From the NCBI GenBank assembly GCA_001598975.1, contig BBXU01001030.1, forward strand, positions 1 through 55,384: 55,384 bases of DNA, given 5' to 3'. Source of the stretch: Parachlorella kessleri (Eukaryota > Chlorophyta > Trebouxiophyceae > Chlorellales > Chlorellaceae). Under the pieces are notes generated by a model. It searched no databases, was not told where the DNA came from, and saw only the letters and a program-made list of their open reading frames with translations. Below, one piece after another: positions 33,450-44,736 of the stretch (its first letter is position 1; every line of letters begins with the position of its first letter). Both the position numbers and the translations under genes were made by a program.

Positions 33450-35237
33450 CTACTTCTGTCTTAGGAACGTCTTCTGGACGAGTGCACCCACTACACCAAG
33501 CACGCCTCCTCCCTTCCTAACGGGGTCGCTGAGGCTACCCAGCCTTTGAGCCCCTGCCTTCCGTCCAGCTCCCAGCAAGCCACTACCCTGCGTGATGACT
33601 GCTCCCCCTCCTGCTGCTGCTACCCTTTTTCCCAAAAGCCTACGCTTCCCTGAAGGACTCCGCAAGGTCTGCTGCTGCTGCTGCTGCTGCATTGGGTGGC
33701 AGCTATTGCTTTCTGGCTGCCGAGCGTAAACATCTGCTTCTGTTCCAAAGGAGACTTCCACGGCCCCTAGCTGTGTTGCTGTCCCAGTGCGCTCCTGCAA
33801 TGCTGCTGCATCTGGCAGGTCCCCTGCAGGATGTGCGTCTGCTACTGCAACATGCTGGCTGTCACTGTTGCCCCTGCCCACCTTACGGCCCACTCTGCTA
33901 AAGGCAGCCCCAAGTACAGGCTCGCACCCAGCAGCAGCAGCAGCAGGCTTGGGCGCCCCCGCCCATGGCAAGGGTACCTGCTGCTGCCAGGCTGCCAGGG
34001 GCCGACACTTGTCCTGAGGCTGTGACCGCTCAACAGAACCACCACCAGCTGCTTTCTTGCGTGCTGTCCTTGTGCCACCAACTGTTATGCCAGCCGCACC
34101 TGCTTTGCCACCATCATTGGAAGGCAGTTCCACTGCTGACAAGCTAGCTGCAGCTGCAGCAGCAGCTTGTGCCGCTGCCACCTTTTCTCGGCACTTTCCG
34201 CAGCCATTCTTGGCCCAGCGGCATTTGGGACAGCCCAGCTGCGGTACACCGACAGCTGCCTGCTGTGCTTGCTGCTGCACTATGAGGCTTTTGCGGGCAG
34301 GCCCTGCACTGTTGCCGTTGAGGTCTCCCCCTGGCTGACCTTCACCGGCAGAGCAAGGCTGCGGCCCTGAGATGACTGCCTGTGAAGCTCGCCGTCTCTT
34401 TGCTAAGCGGCCCTGCTGCTGCTCTTGGTCTTCGCTGTCACTGCTGCTACTGCTGCCTGAGGAGTCAAGCATCCAAGTCAAATAGTCTTGGGGCCGCTTA
34501 CGCAACGGAAGGAGGCCCACCCTGCATCATGACAGATGTGGTTTCCCTTGTCCAACCTTGAACAAAAAACGCAAAAACCCACATCCCTTTGTAGTACAAA
34601 GGTAACTCTGTGGTAAGCTGCGTGGGAGCGTGGCCTGCGACTTGTAAAGAGTTGTACAAACGGTGCAGCAATTGGGCATTGAGCTAGCGGCAAGCCTCAC
34701 CTGCGCTTTAGGCGATCCAGCGAGGGTCGGCACTCTTCACCCAGCTCCGTTTCCAAGTCCTTGACGTTCGAAGGTGTCAGGTCGTGACCCCAGCTTTGCC
34801 CAAGGCAGCGCTTTGGCTGCGCAGTGCGACCCTCGTGGTCTGGGTGGCCGTCTTCCGTCTGGTACTTGTCCGACAAAGGGCCGGTTGCAAATCCCACTTT
34901 CGTGGGCTCGGGCCTGCAGAGTGGATGCAGGCAGCAAACCGCAGGTGGGTGATGCCAATTTTTGCTAGGACAACGTCCGTGAAGGCTTCCATGTGGGGCA
35001 CCAGGTACATATGATGTAGCCAGCAGAGCAATGCCATGCACTCTGGTATCCGGCCAGCGCCGCAAGCTCTCCTGTCTCCCTTATCGCCGTGCGCTGCAGC
35101 AACCGACTGGTAAAGCAAAAAGCCTCATAAACCGAAGTTTTCTAAGCTGCTCACCTGGTCCGCTTGTTCCCTCTGAGGCAGGAGGCTCTGCCAGGTTGCT
35201 GCTGGTCGGGCTTGTCCCCCTGGTGCTTTGTTGGCAT
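33450..35237 (-). CDS. uncharacterised nuclear-type protein with a Cys4 knuckle, 455 aa
   Basis: Three exons: 35237-35155, 34913-34701, 34521-33450. The long last exon alone has only a GTG start, but with the two upstream exons an ATG start at 35237 and matching phases appear. I do not recognise the family. Visible features are a Lys/Arg-rich N-terminus, a Ser/Asp/Glu cluster (SSGSSSSSDSEDQEQQQ), a basic KRRRAS stretch, then CPKCRWAKNGCGKCRE (C-x2-C-x6-C-x2-C, about residue 200), probably binding one zinc. Ala- and Gln-rich runs follow (Q8 encoded by a CTG/CAG repeat near 33672-33690 on the plus strand), and the C-terminus is basic and Gly-rich. The composition suggests a nuclear DNA- or RNA-associated protein. 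It is divergent from the PLAT gene across 351 bp. Confidence 0.65.
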
Positions 35238-35588
35238 GGTCCCCGGCAGGCGAAAGAAGGAGCAGGGAGGCGTGGCTACTAGCTCCGGTCAGCTGCTTAA
35301 ATCGCTTGCATCTCGACAGAGGCGGCCTGTTGCGAAGCTTGTTATTATCGGCAGTGTTCGCTGCGATTTCAGTTTGCAGGACTAGAGCTTTGCGCTAAGA
35401 ACTGCGATGCACAAGCGTTAAGTGCTACGTTCTGCATGCGCCAAGTCCTGCTTTGCCTGTCAAGCGCGGTGTTGACAAGTCACCGCTGCTCTTTTAAACT
35501 GCTATGTCGTGCATATTAGAAGGCCTTGATTAAGTTCTGCCCTTGACTGTTTCCCTGGCAAGGTGACCACCTCACCCTTGTTGGCACC
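35238..35588. promoter_or_regulatory. divergent promoter region, knuckle-protein gene / PLAT gene
   Basis: 351 bp lie between opposing start codons. Promoters and 5' UTRs of both genes should be inside. No specific element was assigned. Confidence 0.5.
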
Positions 35589-38455
35589 ATGACGCTTACC
35601 TTTTGGCCAAGGTCCCCTTGTACAGTAAGAACAGTAGCCTCCCTTCATATCGGTCCCAGCGGCGGGCCCCGACCGAAAGGTTTCCAGGCTCCCAAGCGGC
35701 TGCTGCCTGAGGTACGCCTCTAGGCTTACCAAGTGCCCTCTCGAGCATGAGATGCTACATGGGCAAGGATGTTATCCTTGCGACCAGTGTTCTTGAACGC
35801 AAGCATGCACCTCATGGCCCCCAAGCACCCCTGGCATTGCAGGAAGGGACTGCCTCCCAGACAGTCTACACAGTACGGCTCTCCACAGGGCGACGGCGAG
35901 GGGCAGCCCTGTCTGATTTCAATGCCGGGGTCCAGCTGTGCCTAATAGGCAAGGACGGGAGCGGCTATCTGCATAAGGTGCCGGCGCTGCATGACCCTGA
36001 GGAGGTTGAGCGAGAGCTGCACCGCATCTGCCAGGTATGGGTGCTATGTCCTCTGTCACACGGACCTGGGTCTGCATGGAGCTAGCGGACTAGCCTTCTA
36101 CAGGGGATTGCGACGCTTGAAACGACCCGGCTGAGGGTTTTTAGAAGTAGTCAGGCAGGTATGGGCTCATCTGTGCTTCCACTTGGGTTTGTAGTGCGTA
36201 GAGTGTCTCAGAGCGAGCACCTGACACCCTGATGCACTGCATCCGTTTTTGGCAGGTGGTGGACCACTCCTCTGGGGCCAACTGTTTTATTGCCATCGAT
36301 GGCATCGACCGCCAGTCTGGCAAGCGCGGCAGCAGCAGCGGCGGCCCGGCACCCACCAAGCATCGCTTTTTGGAGGGTGGGGTGGATGAGGTTTCTTTCC
36401 TGGGGCCAGAGCTGGGGCCGCTGAGGGCTCTGCTTGTAGGGCCGGAGGCGGGGCGGTGGTTCTGCGACGAGGTTGACGTGTACTCCTCACGAACCGGCCA
36501 TACTGACAGGTGCGCGGCCTGCAGTGTCAGGTGACGTTGGTACACCCAATCTGGTAGGGTCCACCGTTTGCTGTGTATGCACCAAATATCTGGATTGGTT
36601 CTTCAAATATGGTTGGTACTTCCGGCATGGTGGGTGCCAGTATGGCCGGGTTGGGGTCTGTGCTTGCTTGCAATCACATGCACAGTGCGGCACACGGAGG
36701 GCAGCAGCATGCGTTGATGCTGTTGGCCCACTTGTCGGGTGCCAATGAAAGATCCCAGCTGCATCTAACCAAGCTGAGTGTACTGCAGTAACCCTGCACA
36801 CCAACCGAACTTTGCTTGGGCCATTCAGCGCCGCCTGCCTTCTCCTGTTGCAGGTTCATTTGCCGGGAGTTCCTGGGAGAGCGTACCGACACCTCAGCAG
36901 CTTACCTAATTCCCATCTCCCCTGATGCCGTTGTTTACGGGAGCGGAGACGATGCGGTGGTGCTGTCAAAGGAGCAGGCAGCCCAGTTGTATGCCCTGAA
37001 CATGGCCCAGTATGGGGACTTGAAGACGCGGCTGCTGGCAATAAATGCTGGTGAGTGGGACACGTTGGTTTTTCAGCACTCCCGTCAGCCTTTGGGTCGG
37101 GATAGAGAGTTTGTGCGTGTGGGTGCACGTCGTGAATTTTGCAGCCGGGTGGCCAGTGATTATCTTCAGCCTTGTGCAACCTTCTTGTCTTCGGCTCTCA
37201 AAGAGGCAGCCATGTCCGAAGCCGTGCGACCCCAAGCCATTGTCATAGCCGTTGCGCGTCTCTGTGTGTCTTGCAGGCCTGGTGGCCATCGGAACTGCCG
37301 CCATCTTTGCGCACAGCGGCTCATCGCTTGCGGCACCCTTTGCACTGGGCGGCTCCAGCGGCATGGTTTATCAGTTTCTGCTGATGGCGGGCGTGGACTC
37401 GCTGGGCTACCAAGCAGGGGCAGCACCCTACAAGGCGCAGGCGAGTCTTGTTGGGTTCGGCATGACTGGTCTTGGGTGCTTGCAAGCACTTGCATTAGGC
37501 ACCTGCGGGCCTAGTGACTGCTGCAGTGCCAGGCCCCTTTCTTCATTCCCCTCTGTGCTTCGATGCCCGCCATTTGAGGCTTTGGTATCACCTCCAGTCA
37601 TGGTTTGGTTCCGGACTTACCACACACTTGCATGGCATGCGGCATCTACAGGGATGGGGTGCCAGACCTGAGAGGGGTGTGAGAAGAACCACTGGTGATG
37701 TGTCCCCCAAGCATTCTTCCTAGCACCTGCTGGCACCTCTTGCAGGCGATCAAGCCGGGCCCAAGCCTGGCGCTGCAGCTGGCCCTAGCCAGCCCGACCA
37801 TGCGGACAGCTGCCAAATTTGGGGGTGTGGCTGCTTCCTTCCTCCTTCTACACATGCTTTCATCCCAGGTGGGGTGCTGCTGAGGGCGTGGGTACAGCCT
37901 GGGCATTATATGTGGGCCAAAGCTGTGTGACCCCTGCTTGAATGCATCTTGCCACCATGAGGATCTTCCTGGCAGTTCCCAGTCGCAGCATCGAGCTCTG
38001 CAATCGGTACTCAACTAGACTGGGGTTGTTGTCAGCTGGGAGTGTATCAAGCCCAGCTTTGTTGTTACCGCTCAGCAGCAGGACGAGCGCCCTGCTCTAT
38101 GCTCGTTTGAGCGCACAAAGCAATCCTAGCTGCTGATGCCAAACCCGCCACACATTGTAGGGGAGGCTCGCTGCAGTAGTAAGTGCAGCAGGCGAGGGTG
38201 GTGAGGAGCTGAGGCAGCTGCCGCCTCCTTGAGGGGTTTGAAAGTGAGCGCCTGCTGCGGCCTCTTTGTCGCTTGCAGACGGGCGTCGCGGAGGAGCCGG
38301 GCGGCGAGCTCAAGCAGCTGCTGGCTGCGTTTGCGGGGTTCCTGATGTACAAGTGGGCCATCATCGGGGCGGCCGTCATGCCCGACCAGCAGCTGCACCA
38401 GGCGCTGTCGGGCGGGGTGCGGGGGAAGAGCAAGGTAGATGACAAATTGGATTAG
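35589..38455 (+). CDS. plastid PLAT/LH2-like domain membrane protein (VIR3/DUF7755-like), 409 aa
   Basis: Seven exons: 35589-35711, 35843-36034, 36256-36509, 36854-37050, 37277-37440, 37746-37868, 38279-38455. Exon 1 gives a Ser/Arg/Pro-rich N-terminus without acids before residue 40 (MTLTFWPRSPCTVRTVASL), fitting a chloroplast transit peptide. Residues 45-190 look like a PLAT/LH2 beta sandwich: VYTVRLSTGRRRG, VQLCLIGKDGSGYLHKV, VDEVSFLGPELG, LRALLVGPEAGRWFCDEVDV, then FICREFLGE. After a linker, Gly/Ala-rich hydrophobic segments (about 256-350) and one near the C-terminus (about 365-385) suggest membrane insertion. Similar architecture is known for plant plastid proteins of the VIRESCENT3 type; that link is from memory and unverified. 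Intron 5 uses a GC donor (gcgagt). Confidence 0.7.
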
Positions 38456-39785
38456 CTAATGGTTAGCTAACTAGCTGACGGGTCAGCAGTTTGAAGCCTG
38501 GCTTGCTGCCTGGAGTTTGATGGGAAGGGCGAGGTGCACTACAAAGCGGAGTGTAGCTGGCGGGGGTTGGCAAGGGCTGTAGAAGCTGTTTTTTGTTCAT
38601 GAAGTTCAACTGGGAGAGGTGCAAGGGTTGTGTTTGGAGAAACTGTGAGGGAACTGTGGTATGAGGCAGTAGAGTACCGTGTGTGGTGTGATATGGCTTG
38701 GGGGTACCGCGGTAAGCCATTGTAGTGGCTGTTGAGGGGTGAGGGGTGGGCCTGGCATTCTGCCTGCGCTGAGCCGGCAGGAGCCCTTTGTTGGCTAGGA
38801 ACTAGGTGCTGAGGCATCAAGATGCTGTCCCAGAACTGAATGCAAAAGTAAAACCAGCTCCGCCTTTGAACGCACGATGCCAGCTGTGAGATTTCCCTAC
38901 CTATCAGTGCCTAATTGCACTTCTTTCCTGATTCGGGGGGTGTGTCAGTTGTGTGCTTGCTAACAAAAAGCGATCGTTGATGCTCCTGGTTTTGAAGTGT
39001 GTCGTAGAAGTTACCTAGGACTCAGGTGAGGGGTTTGTGTTGTGCTAGGCAGCGCTGAGTATCTGCACTGGATGGGGCCGTACTAAAGCACACAGTTTCA
39101 TGGCATGTGTACGGGTTGTGATCAATTTCTTGGAAGTCGGGATGGTTGGATGGCAGTGCACCCCTGCCTTGTACTATAGGTTCCACGCATTGCACTTGTT
39201 GTACACACCCAGTGCTACTATGTAAGCTTTTAGGCTTCCTTCTCGGTTTTGGGCTCCCTTCCCGGCTTGGCAAGTGGGGTGGTGAGAAGTACTGTATAGC
39301 TTGCGTTCTGACTCTGCAATGCTGTTGAGTGAGTGGCCATGCTGGCATTGATCAACAATGATGTTGCCGACATGTGGCGCGTAGGGCGCCGGCGAGGGGC
39401 TGTAAATGATGTGTTTCTTATATGCGCTGCCTTTGCAACTGACAATTGGTGGATGCTAGCGATTGGACAGACCTGCATGTAGGGCAGGGACACAGCTTTT
39501 CAGGCAAAGCTGGACGCTGGTTTGCAAGGCAGGTAGCAGACATGTGGCCCATTGTGGCTCAGGCTCTATGGCCTTTGGATGGCGACCATGGCTGCCAATC
39601 TAGCTGCAAAAAAAGTACAGCAAGTTGTCTCCATGGAGCCCATATCATTGCTCGAGTCAGTGGTGCTACTTGCAAACCTGGGGAAGGCACACCTCTAGGA
39701 CCGTGTGTGAGTGGACAAAGCCTTGTGAGCCTGTCCCCTCAAGCCAAACAGTAGTCAGGGCTGTGAGCCCAGGAGATTGTCGTGA
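38456..39785. other. intergenic, single-copy part upstream of the duplicated GST unit
   Basis: 1.3 kb contain only short overlapping open frames with no domain. The left end is 3' UTR of the PLAT gene. The sequence is not part of the tandem duplication that begins at about 39786. Confidence 0.5.
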
Positions 39786-40154
39786 CAACTGGCACCAACA
39801 AATTTGGTCCAAGTATGCACAAGACCGCAAGGCTCGCTGACAGAAGGCAGCACAGACGTCAAATGCGCAGCACGCACCAGTCTCTCTGCACACACGACCG
39901 AGAATTCCATGGAGGACTATCCAATCAAACATGCCTTTCAGGCACGTTGTAAAGCGGCGCCGAGGTTATACAGCCGACCACCCGCCGCCATTCAGAGAGC
40001 GCCGCCACAACAGGATGACCAAACCCTTTAGCTCATCTCCAGTTCAGCCAATTGATGCGCTTTAAGACTTCACACCCTGTCAATCTCGCTAATGGCCGTG
40101 TAGAAAATAGACCTGAGCCACGAGACTGACAAGTGCGCTGAGAAGCCTGGGTGA

Positions 40155-42643
40155 ATGCGTAGTGGCATCTGGGCAGTGTCAAAAATTTGTCGCAATTCCT
40201 CGTTCCTGCTCGCTGATCGCCCACGCTCGCAGCATCGGATAACGATCGCGATGCAAGCACAAGCCGGCTCCTCCCATACAGCCCCGGTGACCCTCTACAC
40301 CGCAGGTGTGTGTGATCAGGGGTGTGATCCATGCTGATGAGAAACACCTTACCTCTTCTTGTGGCCTTCAGCTGGAACGCAATAGTAGCTAGACTTGTGC
40401 AGGAGCTTACTTACTGTCTGCTGTGCTATCCAGTGCCTGCTGGGACAGGGAAGCACCAACCCTACCCCACCAGCGCAGTATACATACACATACTTAGAAA
40501 CTGCTCCCCTCCTGCCACGGCTTTTCCGTGTCTAAGACAGCAGAAAGAGATAGCTACTGGACCGAGGGAGTGAAAGTGATGGCGGCTGCCCAAATGGCAG
40601 CTTTCGCCCTCCTTAAACCCTGACGAAGCCCACGTCCTTTTGGTGTCGCAGGCACCCCGAATGGGTGGAAGGCTAGTGTAGCTCTGGAAGAGCTGGGCAT
40701 ACAATACAGTGTGCGCCCAATAGAGCTGGGCAAGAACCAACAGAAGGAGGACTGGTTCCTTAAAATCAACCCTAACGGGCGCATACCGGCCATCGGTGAG
40801 CCTGCCAGCCATGAACAGGGCGGCTGGTCCTTGCCTTGTTAAGGTGGAAATGCAGGTGACAGGAAGGGTCAGACGGCAGTCTGGCGGGTGCCAGCTGCAC
40901 CGGTAATCTGAAGGGGGGAAACACTTGTTTGTAAGTCGGCTGGTCCTTGCTCTCTTTTGCAGTTAGGTCCGGGCTCGCAAGTGACCGAGAAATCGGTTGT
41001 GGCTGTGTGGGAGTCTGGTGCACCCACCTTGCTTATGAGAGAGCCTTGGATGCCAAGCTTGCTTTTGTATCAGTGCAAGGGTGTCAACCCTGTATCCCCA
41101 ATTCCCCTGCTCACTGCAGTGGATCATGAGGCTGGGGATCTGGCTGTGTGGGAATCTGGTGCCGTGCTACTCTACCTAGCAGAGCAGAAGGACCCCGAGA
41201 GGCGCCTGCTCCCTACAGATACTGCTAAGAGGATCGAGGTCCTGTCATGGCTTTTCTGGCAAGTGGTGAGTGTCTGGCACCGGCGTGTGCGGCCTCAAGA
41301 GGCAGTGGGTGCTTGTTCACGCCTGTCCTTGAAATCTGTGCTGCTCCCCACTGCTTTTCCATTTCTGACACCTTAGTTACTGACATTGATTGAGCACTGA
41401 CAATGAATTAGCCATGTGGAGACACCTATGTGCACTTCTTTTACCAGGGGCAGGCGGGACCTAGCAGTGCATGGGTTGACCGGGCGCATTAGCGCACAAT
41501 CGTTTCGGAACATGCCCCCTGCGCTCTTTCTTGGTTTTGCAATCAAGAGCCAGGTGCCTCGGAGGGGCTCCCTCAGTCAAGGAGACATCCACACCAGAGG
41601 TGAGCCTCCTTTCTAATGTAGCCCAGTGTTGCTAAGTAATGTTGAGTGTGTGATTGATGCAGGGAGGCCTGGGTCCCATGCAAGGCCAGGCGGACTGGTG
41701 GGTGCTGTTTGCTCCTGACACCGACGAGTTCGCGATTGAGCGGTACAGGAACGAGACAAAGCGACTCTTCGGCGTGATGGACAGGTATGGTGCTGCGGCG
41801 GGGAGCCTATCAGACTGCGGTCCATTGTTTGCCACAAGCTGACTCTTGTTATTCGCTGTCTGAGATGCACCTGGCCTGGAGAGGGGTGCTTCGGTTCAAG
41901 GGCCACATACTGCAGTGAGGTTTATGAGGTCTAACCTAGTCTAGTGGACAGAGGTCCGCTGCCTATCATGCCTCCTTTGCTGGCAGTGCAGTAATGTGAT
42001 TTGCGAGACCTACGGCAGGCCACCTCAATCGCTTGAATGCTACCATGTAGGAAATGTTTGCAAGGGTGCCAACACGCTAAGGCAGTTGCTCGCTTCATGG
42101 TCCCTTGCCCTAACTGGGCGTGCAGCAAAACCTTGCCGAGCGTGAAATTGAGTGCGCTGCAGTCGGCTGGAAGGCCGGGAGTGGCTAGCAGCTGACCAGT
42201 TCACCATTGCGGACATTGCCTGCTTCACCTGGGTGGTCTTCCATGATATCCTAGGTAAGCCAATTGGCTTAAGTCAAGACAAAACCTGTGTTGGCCGCTG
42301 CGCTGCATGAGGCACTGCCAGGCTTATCAAGCCACAAAGCTGGCGGCTGCTCACCTGTCTCTGGCACTCTCTAGGTTGTGGGTATTAGCTACCAGCTGCC
42401 GGGATTACCAATGCCACTGATGCACCATACCCTGGGCGCCCTGCAGCCGTTCCACTGGCAAAGGACTACCCCAATCTGAGGGCCTGGGTGGATCGGATCA
42501 AGGCCAGGGACGCCGTGCGGCGGGGCCTCAATGTGCCAGCGGCAAACCCTGTGCTGAGCCACAACGAGGACTGGAACAGGTATCTAGCCAAGGCAGCCCA
42601 GCGGCTCAAGGATGCCAACCCCACAGAGGTGGCAGAGGAGTAG
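40155..42643 (+). CDS. glutathione S-transferase, Nu-class/Ure2-like, copy 1, 283 aa
   Basis: Six exons: 40155-40305, 40652-40795, 41120-41265, 41663-41784, 42163-42254, 42447-42643. The protein has the thioredoxin-like N-terminal domain of YghU/YfcG/Ure2-type GSTs: [13 protein letters not shown] (TPNG is the glutathione-contacting motif, about 52-55), then NPNGRIPAI and AVWESGAVLLYLAEQ. The helical C-terminal domain contains [28 protein letters not shown] and [14 protein letters not shown]. These enzymes usually have glutathione-dependent disulfide reductase or peroxidase activity rather than classic conjugation. About 40 residues precede the domain and are basic and Ser-rich ([16 protein letters not shown]), a possible organelle signal. 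An internal Met in MQAQ is an alternative start. Confidence 0.85.
40963..41119 (+). pseudogene. intronic block in GST copy 1 containing a partial exon 3 copy
   Basis: Within intron 2, gtggctgtgtgggagtctgg repeats the exon 3 sequence ctggctgtgtgggaatctgg found about 135 bp later. The surrounding 155 bp are nearly identical to 45957-46113 in GST copy 2. The block is preceded by a TTTTGCAG-like acceptor. Including it would shift the frame of the known exon 3 or replace conserved GST sequence, so I treat it as non-coding. Confidence 0.6.
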
Positions 42644-43335
42644 GATGCACACTGCCAACTCCGATGACTAGGAAGCACCCCGCCAAGGCGGATGAATAGA
42701 ATGCATACTGCCACCTCCGATGAGAGCTGCTAGTAAGGCGGTCCTCCAGGGGCTGTGTGGCCGTGCAGATGTGGCTTGTGAGAGTGATACTTGTGACACA
42801 TGTCGACTTGAAGGAAGTAAGACTTAACGGGTATCAGGGATGGAGTACTACTCATACACTTTCACTGTAAGCATGAAGTGGAGCGCTTTTCTCTGGGCAT
42901 GACTTCGTTTGGCTGGCAAAGGTCAGAAAGCAAAACGAGGTGCACTCTTCCTGTCCGTGGTAAGAAAGAACAGTCTTGCAGGCTGTCAGCTGGCTGATGT
43001 CTGGGATGCCTTGATGCTATGATGCGCTATATTGAGTCGATCCGGGAATCGCATGTGCTGCTATTAATGTGACAACTCTGTCAAACCTTGGTCCAACCCA
43101 CTCCTGGTGGTGTGCCCTTTGAAAAGCAGCATGATGCAAGTCTATCCGTCTTTTCGAAAACCTAAAAAGCCTCTAGAGTTGGCAAAGTCTGGGCCAACTG
43201 ACCAAGGCCCAAGTGATTACCCACGCACTCATACAATCTAAGGACTACTTCACCACTGACACATATACAGAGGCAGGGCTTAGGAGAAGCCTCCCCATAG
43301 CCGGTGGCCCATTCAGCACGAAGACATGTCACGCC

Positions 43336-44736
43336 TGCGGTTAAGGGGTGCACAGCCTGGGACATAACGGGAGGCCAAGCACAAATAAGTAGTCATATCA
43401 GAGGCCACCCATGTTTTTGTGGAAGGTCCTGACGGCTACCACCTGCGCTGAGCCATTCGACTTCCGCATTGCTCTCTTGGCGTGCATTGCCAGGTGGTAC
43501 TCTTGCCTGGGCGCGCTGCTCTGCCACGTCTGCAACACAAGCGATGGTGCCAAAAAGGCCGAGTGATCAACAGGAGGCGAGCTAGCAAACATATATTGTA
43601 ACCTCCAGCGGACCAGCCAAAGCAGACTCACAGCCAGGCCACACTGCTCGCTTTGCACCCCAGTCACACCAATTCAGGGAGGCCGCAAGGACACTTACCC
43701 GAGTCTTCAGCCGTTCCCTCTACAGTGTGCATGCTCTGCTACCGCTGCTGCTGCAGTTCCTGCTGGGCTTCATGGCGGCGCACCGGCTCCTCTGGGGCAG
43801 GGCCAGCACTGGCTAGCAGGGCCTCCACCTCTGTCATTGGCGCCGCACGCTCTCACTTCTCCCCTGCCTTGAACACCTTCTGGACTACTGGCTGCCTTGC
43901 TGCTGCGCGGGTGGTGGGTTCTGGAGCTGGGCTGCCTGCGCCAGAACCTGCTGACTCTGCTTCTCCCGAGCCATGCACTTCTGGTGCGCTCGAGGGCACC
44001 TGTCGTCCGACTTGTCAAAGCGCTGGTCCAGGATCCCAGCGCCGCATGTCCTGTGACGTGCCATACTTCTCACACCACACACAGTGATATCTGTCCCTGG
44101 GCATGCTCTGCAGACATACGTGTTGCCGCTGTTAGCTACAGGGATAGTATATGCAAGATAATGAGAGAGAGGCAGCAGGGAGTGCTCAGAAACTACAAGG
44201 GCTACCCAATAGCACCCAATCCTACCTTGGATCAAGAGAGAGAGGAGCCCAAGCGGCATACACAAGCGCCAGCCTCACCAAGAGGCCAGCAGTGCATGAT
44301 GCCTGGGGACAGCCCTGAGCGCAGGTGGAGGCAGCTAATGACCTGCGGGGCAAAATCCTTCAAAAGGACCTAACTGTATCATAGCAAGGGCTTGGACTCC
44401 CCAGCCATCGGCACACCACGCTCCAGGCACAAGCCTGGATGAGAGCCCTCATCACCCACCTGCCAGCCAGTCCAGGCCCGTCCGGCACGCTGCATCAGCC
44501 CTTGAGGTAAGTGCACAAGTACAAACAAAGTAGAAGCACCCGCTCTCAGTCGCTGGATCGCTGTCCCTGGCTACACTTATGATCACTCTGAGCATCGCTG
44601 GCTGCCCTCCACCGCTGCACGCTAATACTGTTCCTTAGCTTTGTGTGAACTGATTGAGCCCTTAACGACTAAAAATCGGTCCAATTTTACACAGGGGATC
44701 CTTCCATCGAGATCCGATTCCTGCACCCCTCTGATG
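43336..44736. other. unique spacer between the duplicated GST units
   Basis: 1.4 kb separate the two copies. Minus-strand open frames here show some coding character: a Cys/His-rich then Gln/Ala-rich frame at 43885-44265, an EVEALLASAGPAPEEPV stretch near 43750-43840, and possible splice sites near 43530 and 43690. I could not join them into one consistent model. A small decayed gene or remnant is possible. Confidence 0.35.

Larger units (their letters stand above)
39786..43335 (+). repeat. tandem segmental duplication, unit 1
   Basis: This 3.5-kb segment carries a GST gene with its upstream and downstream flanks. It matches 44737-48222 in the same orientation. Shared landmarks are caactggcaccaa at the left edge, gacagaaggcagcacagacg upstream of the gene, and tacagaggcaggg with gccggtggccca at the right edge. 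Exons and intron 2 are much better conserved than introns 3 to 5. Confidence 0.85.

Noticed and set aside
33450..34520. Single-exon 356-aa gene starting at 34520
   Set aside because: It would need a GTG start. A strong acceptor lies at that point, and two upstream exons restore an ATG start with correct phase.
39666..39932. Minus-strand ORF conserved in both GST units (also 44758-44985)
   Set aside because: Both contain a DVCAAFCQ stretch, but the similarity follows from the DNA duplication and neither has a domain or splice context.
42123..42162. Earlier acceptor for exon 5 of GST copy 1
   Set aside because: It puts the conserved REWLAADQ segment out of frame; the acceptor just before 42163 keeps it and matches copy 2.
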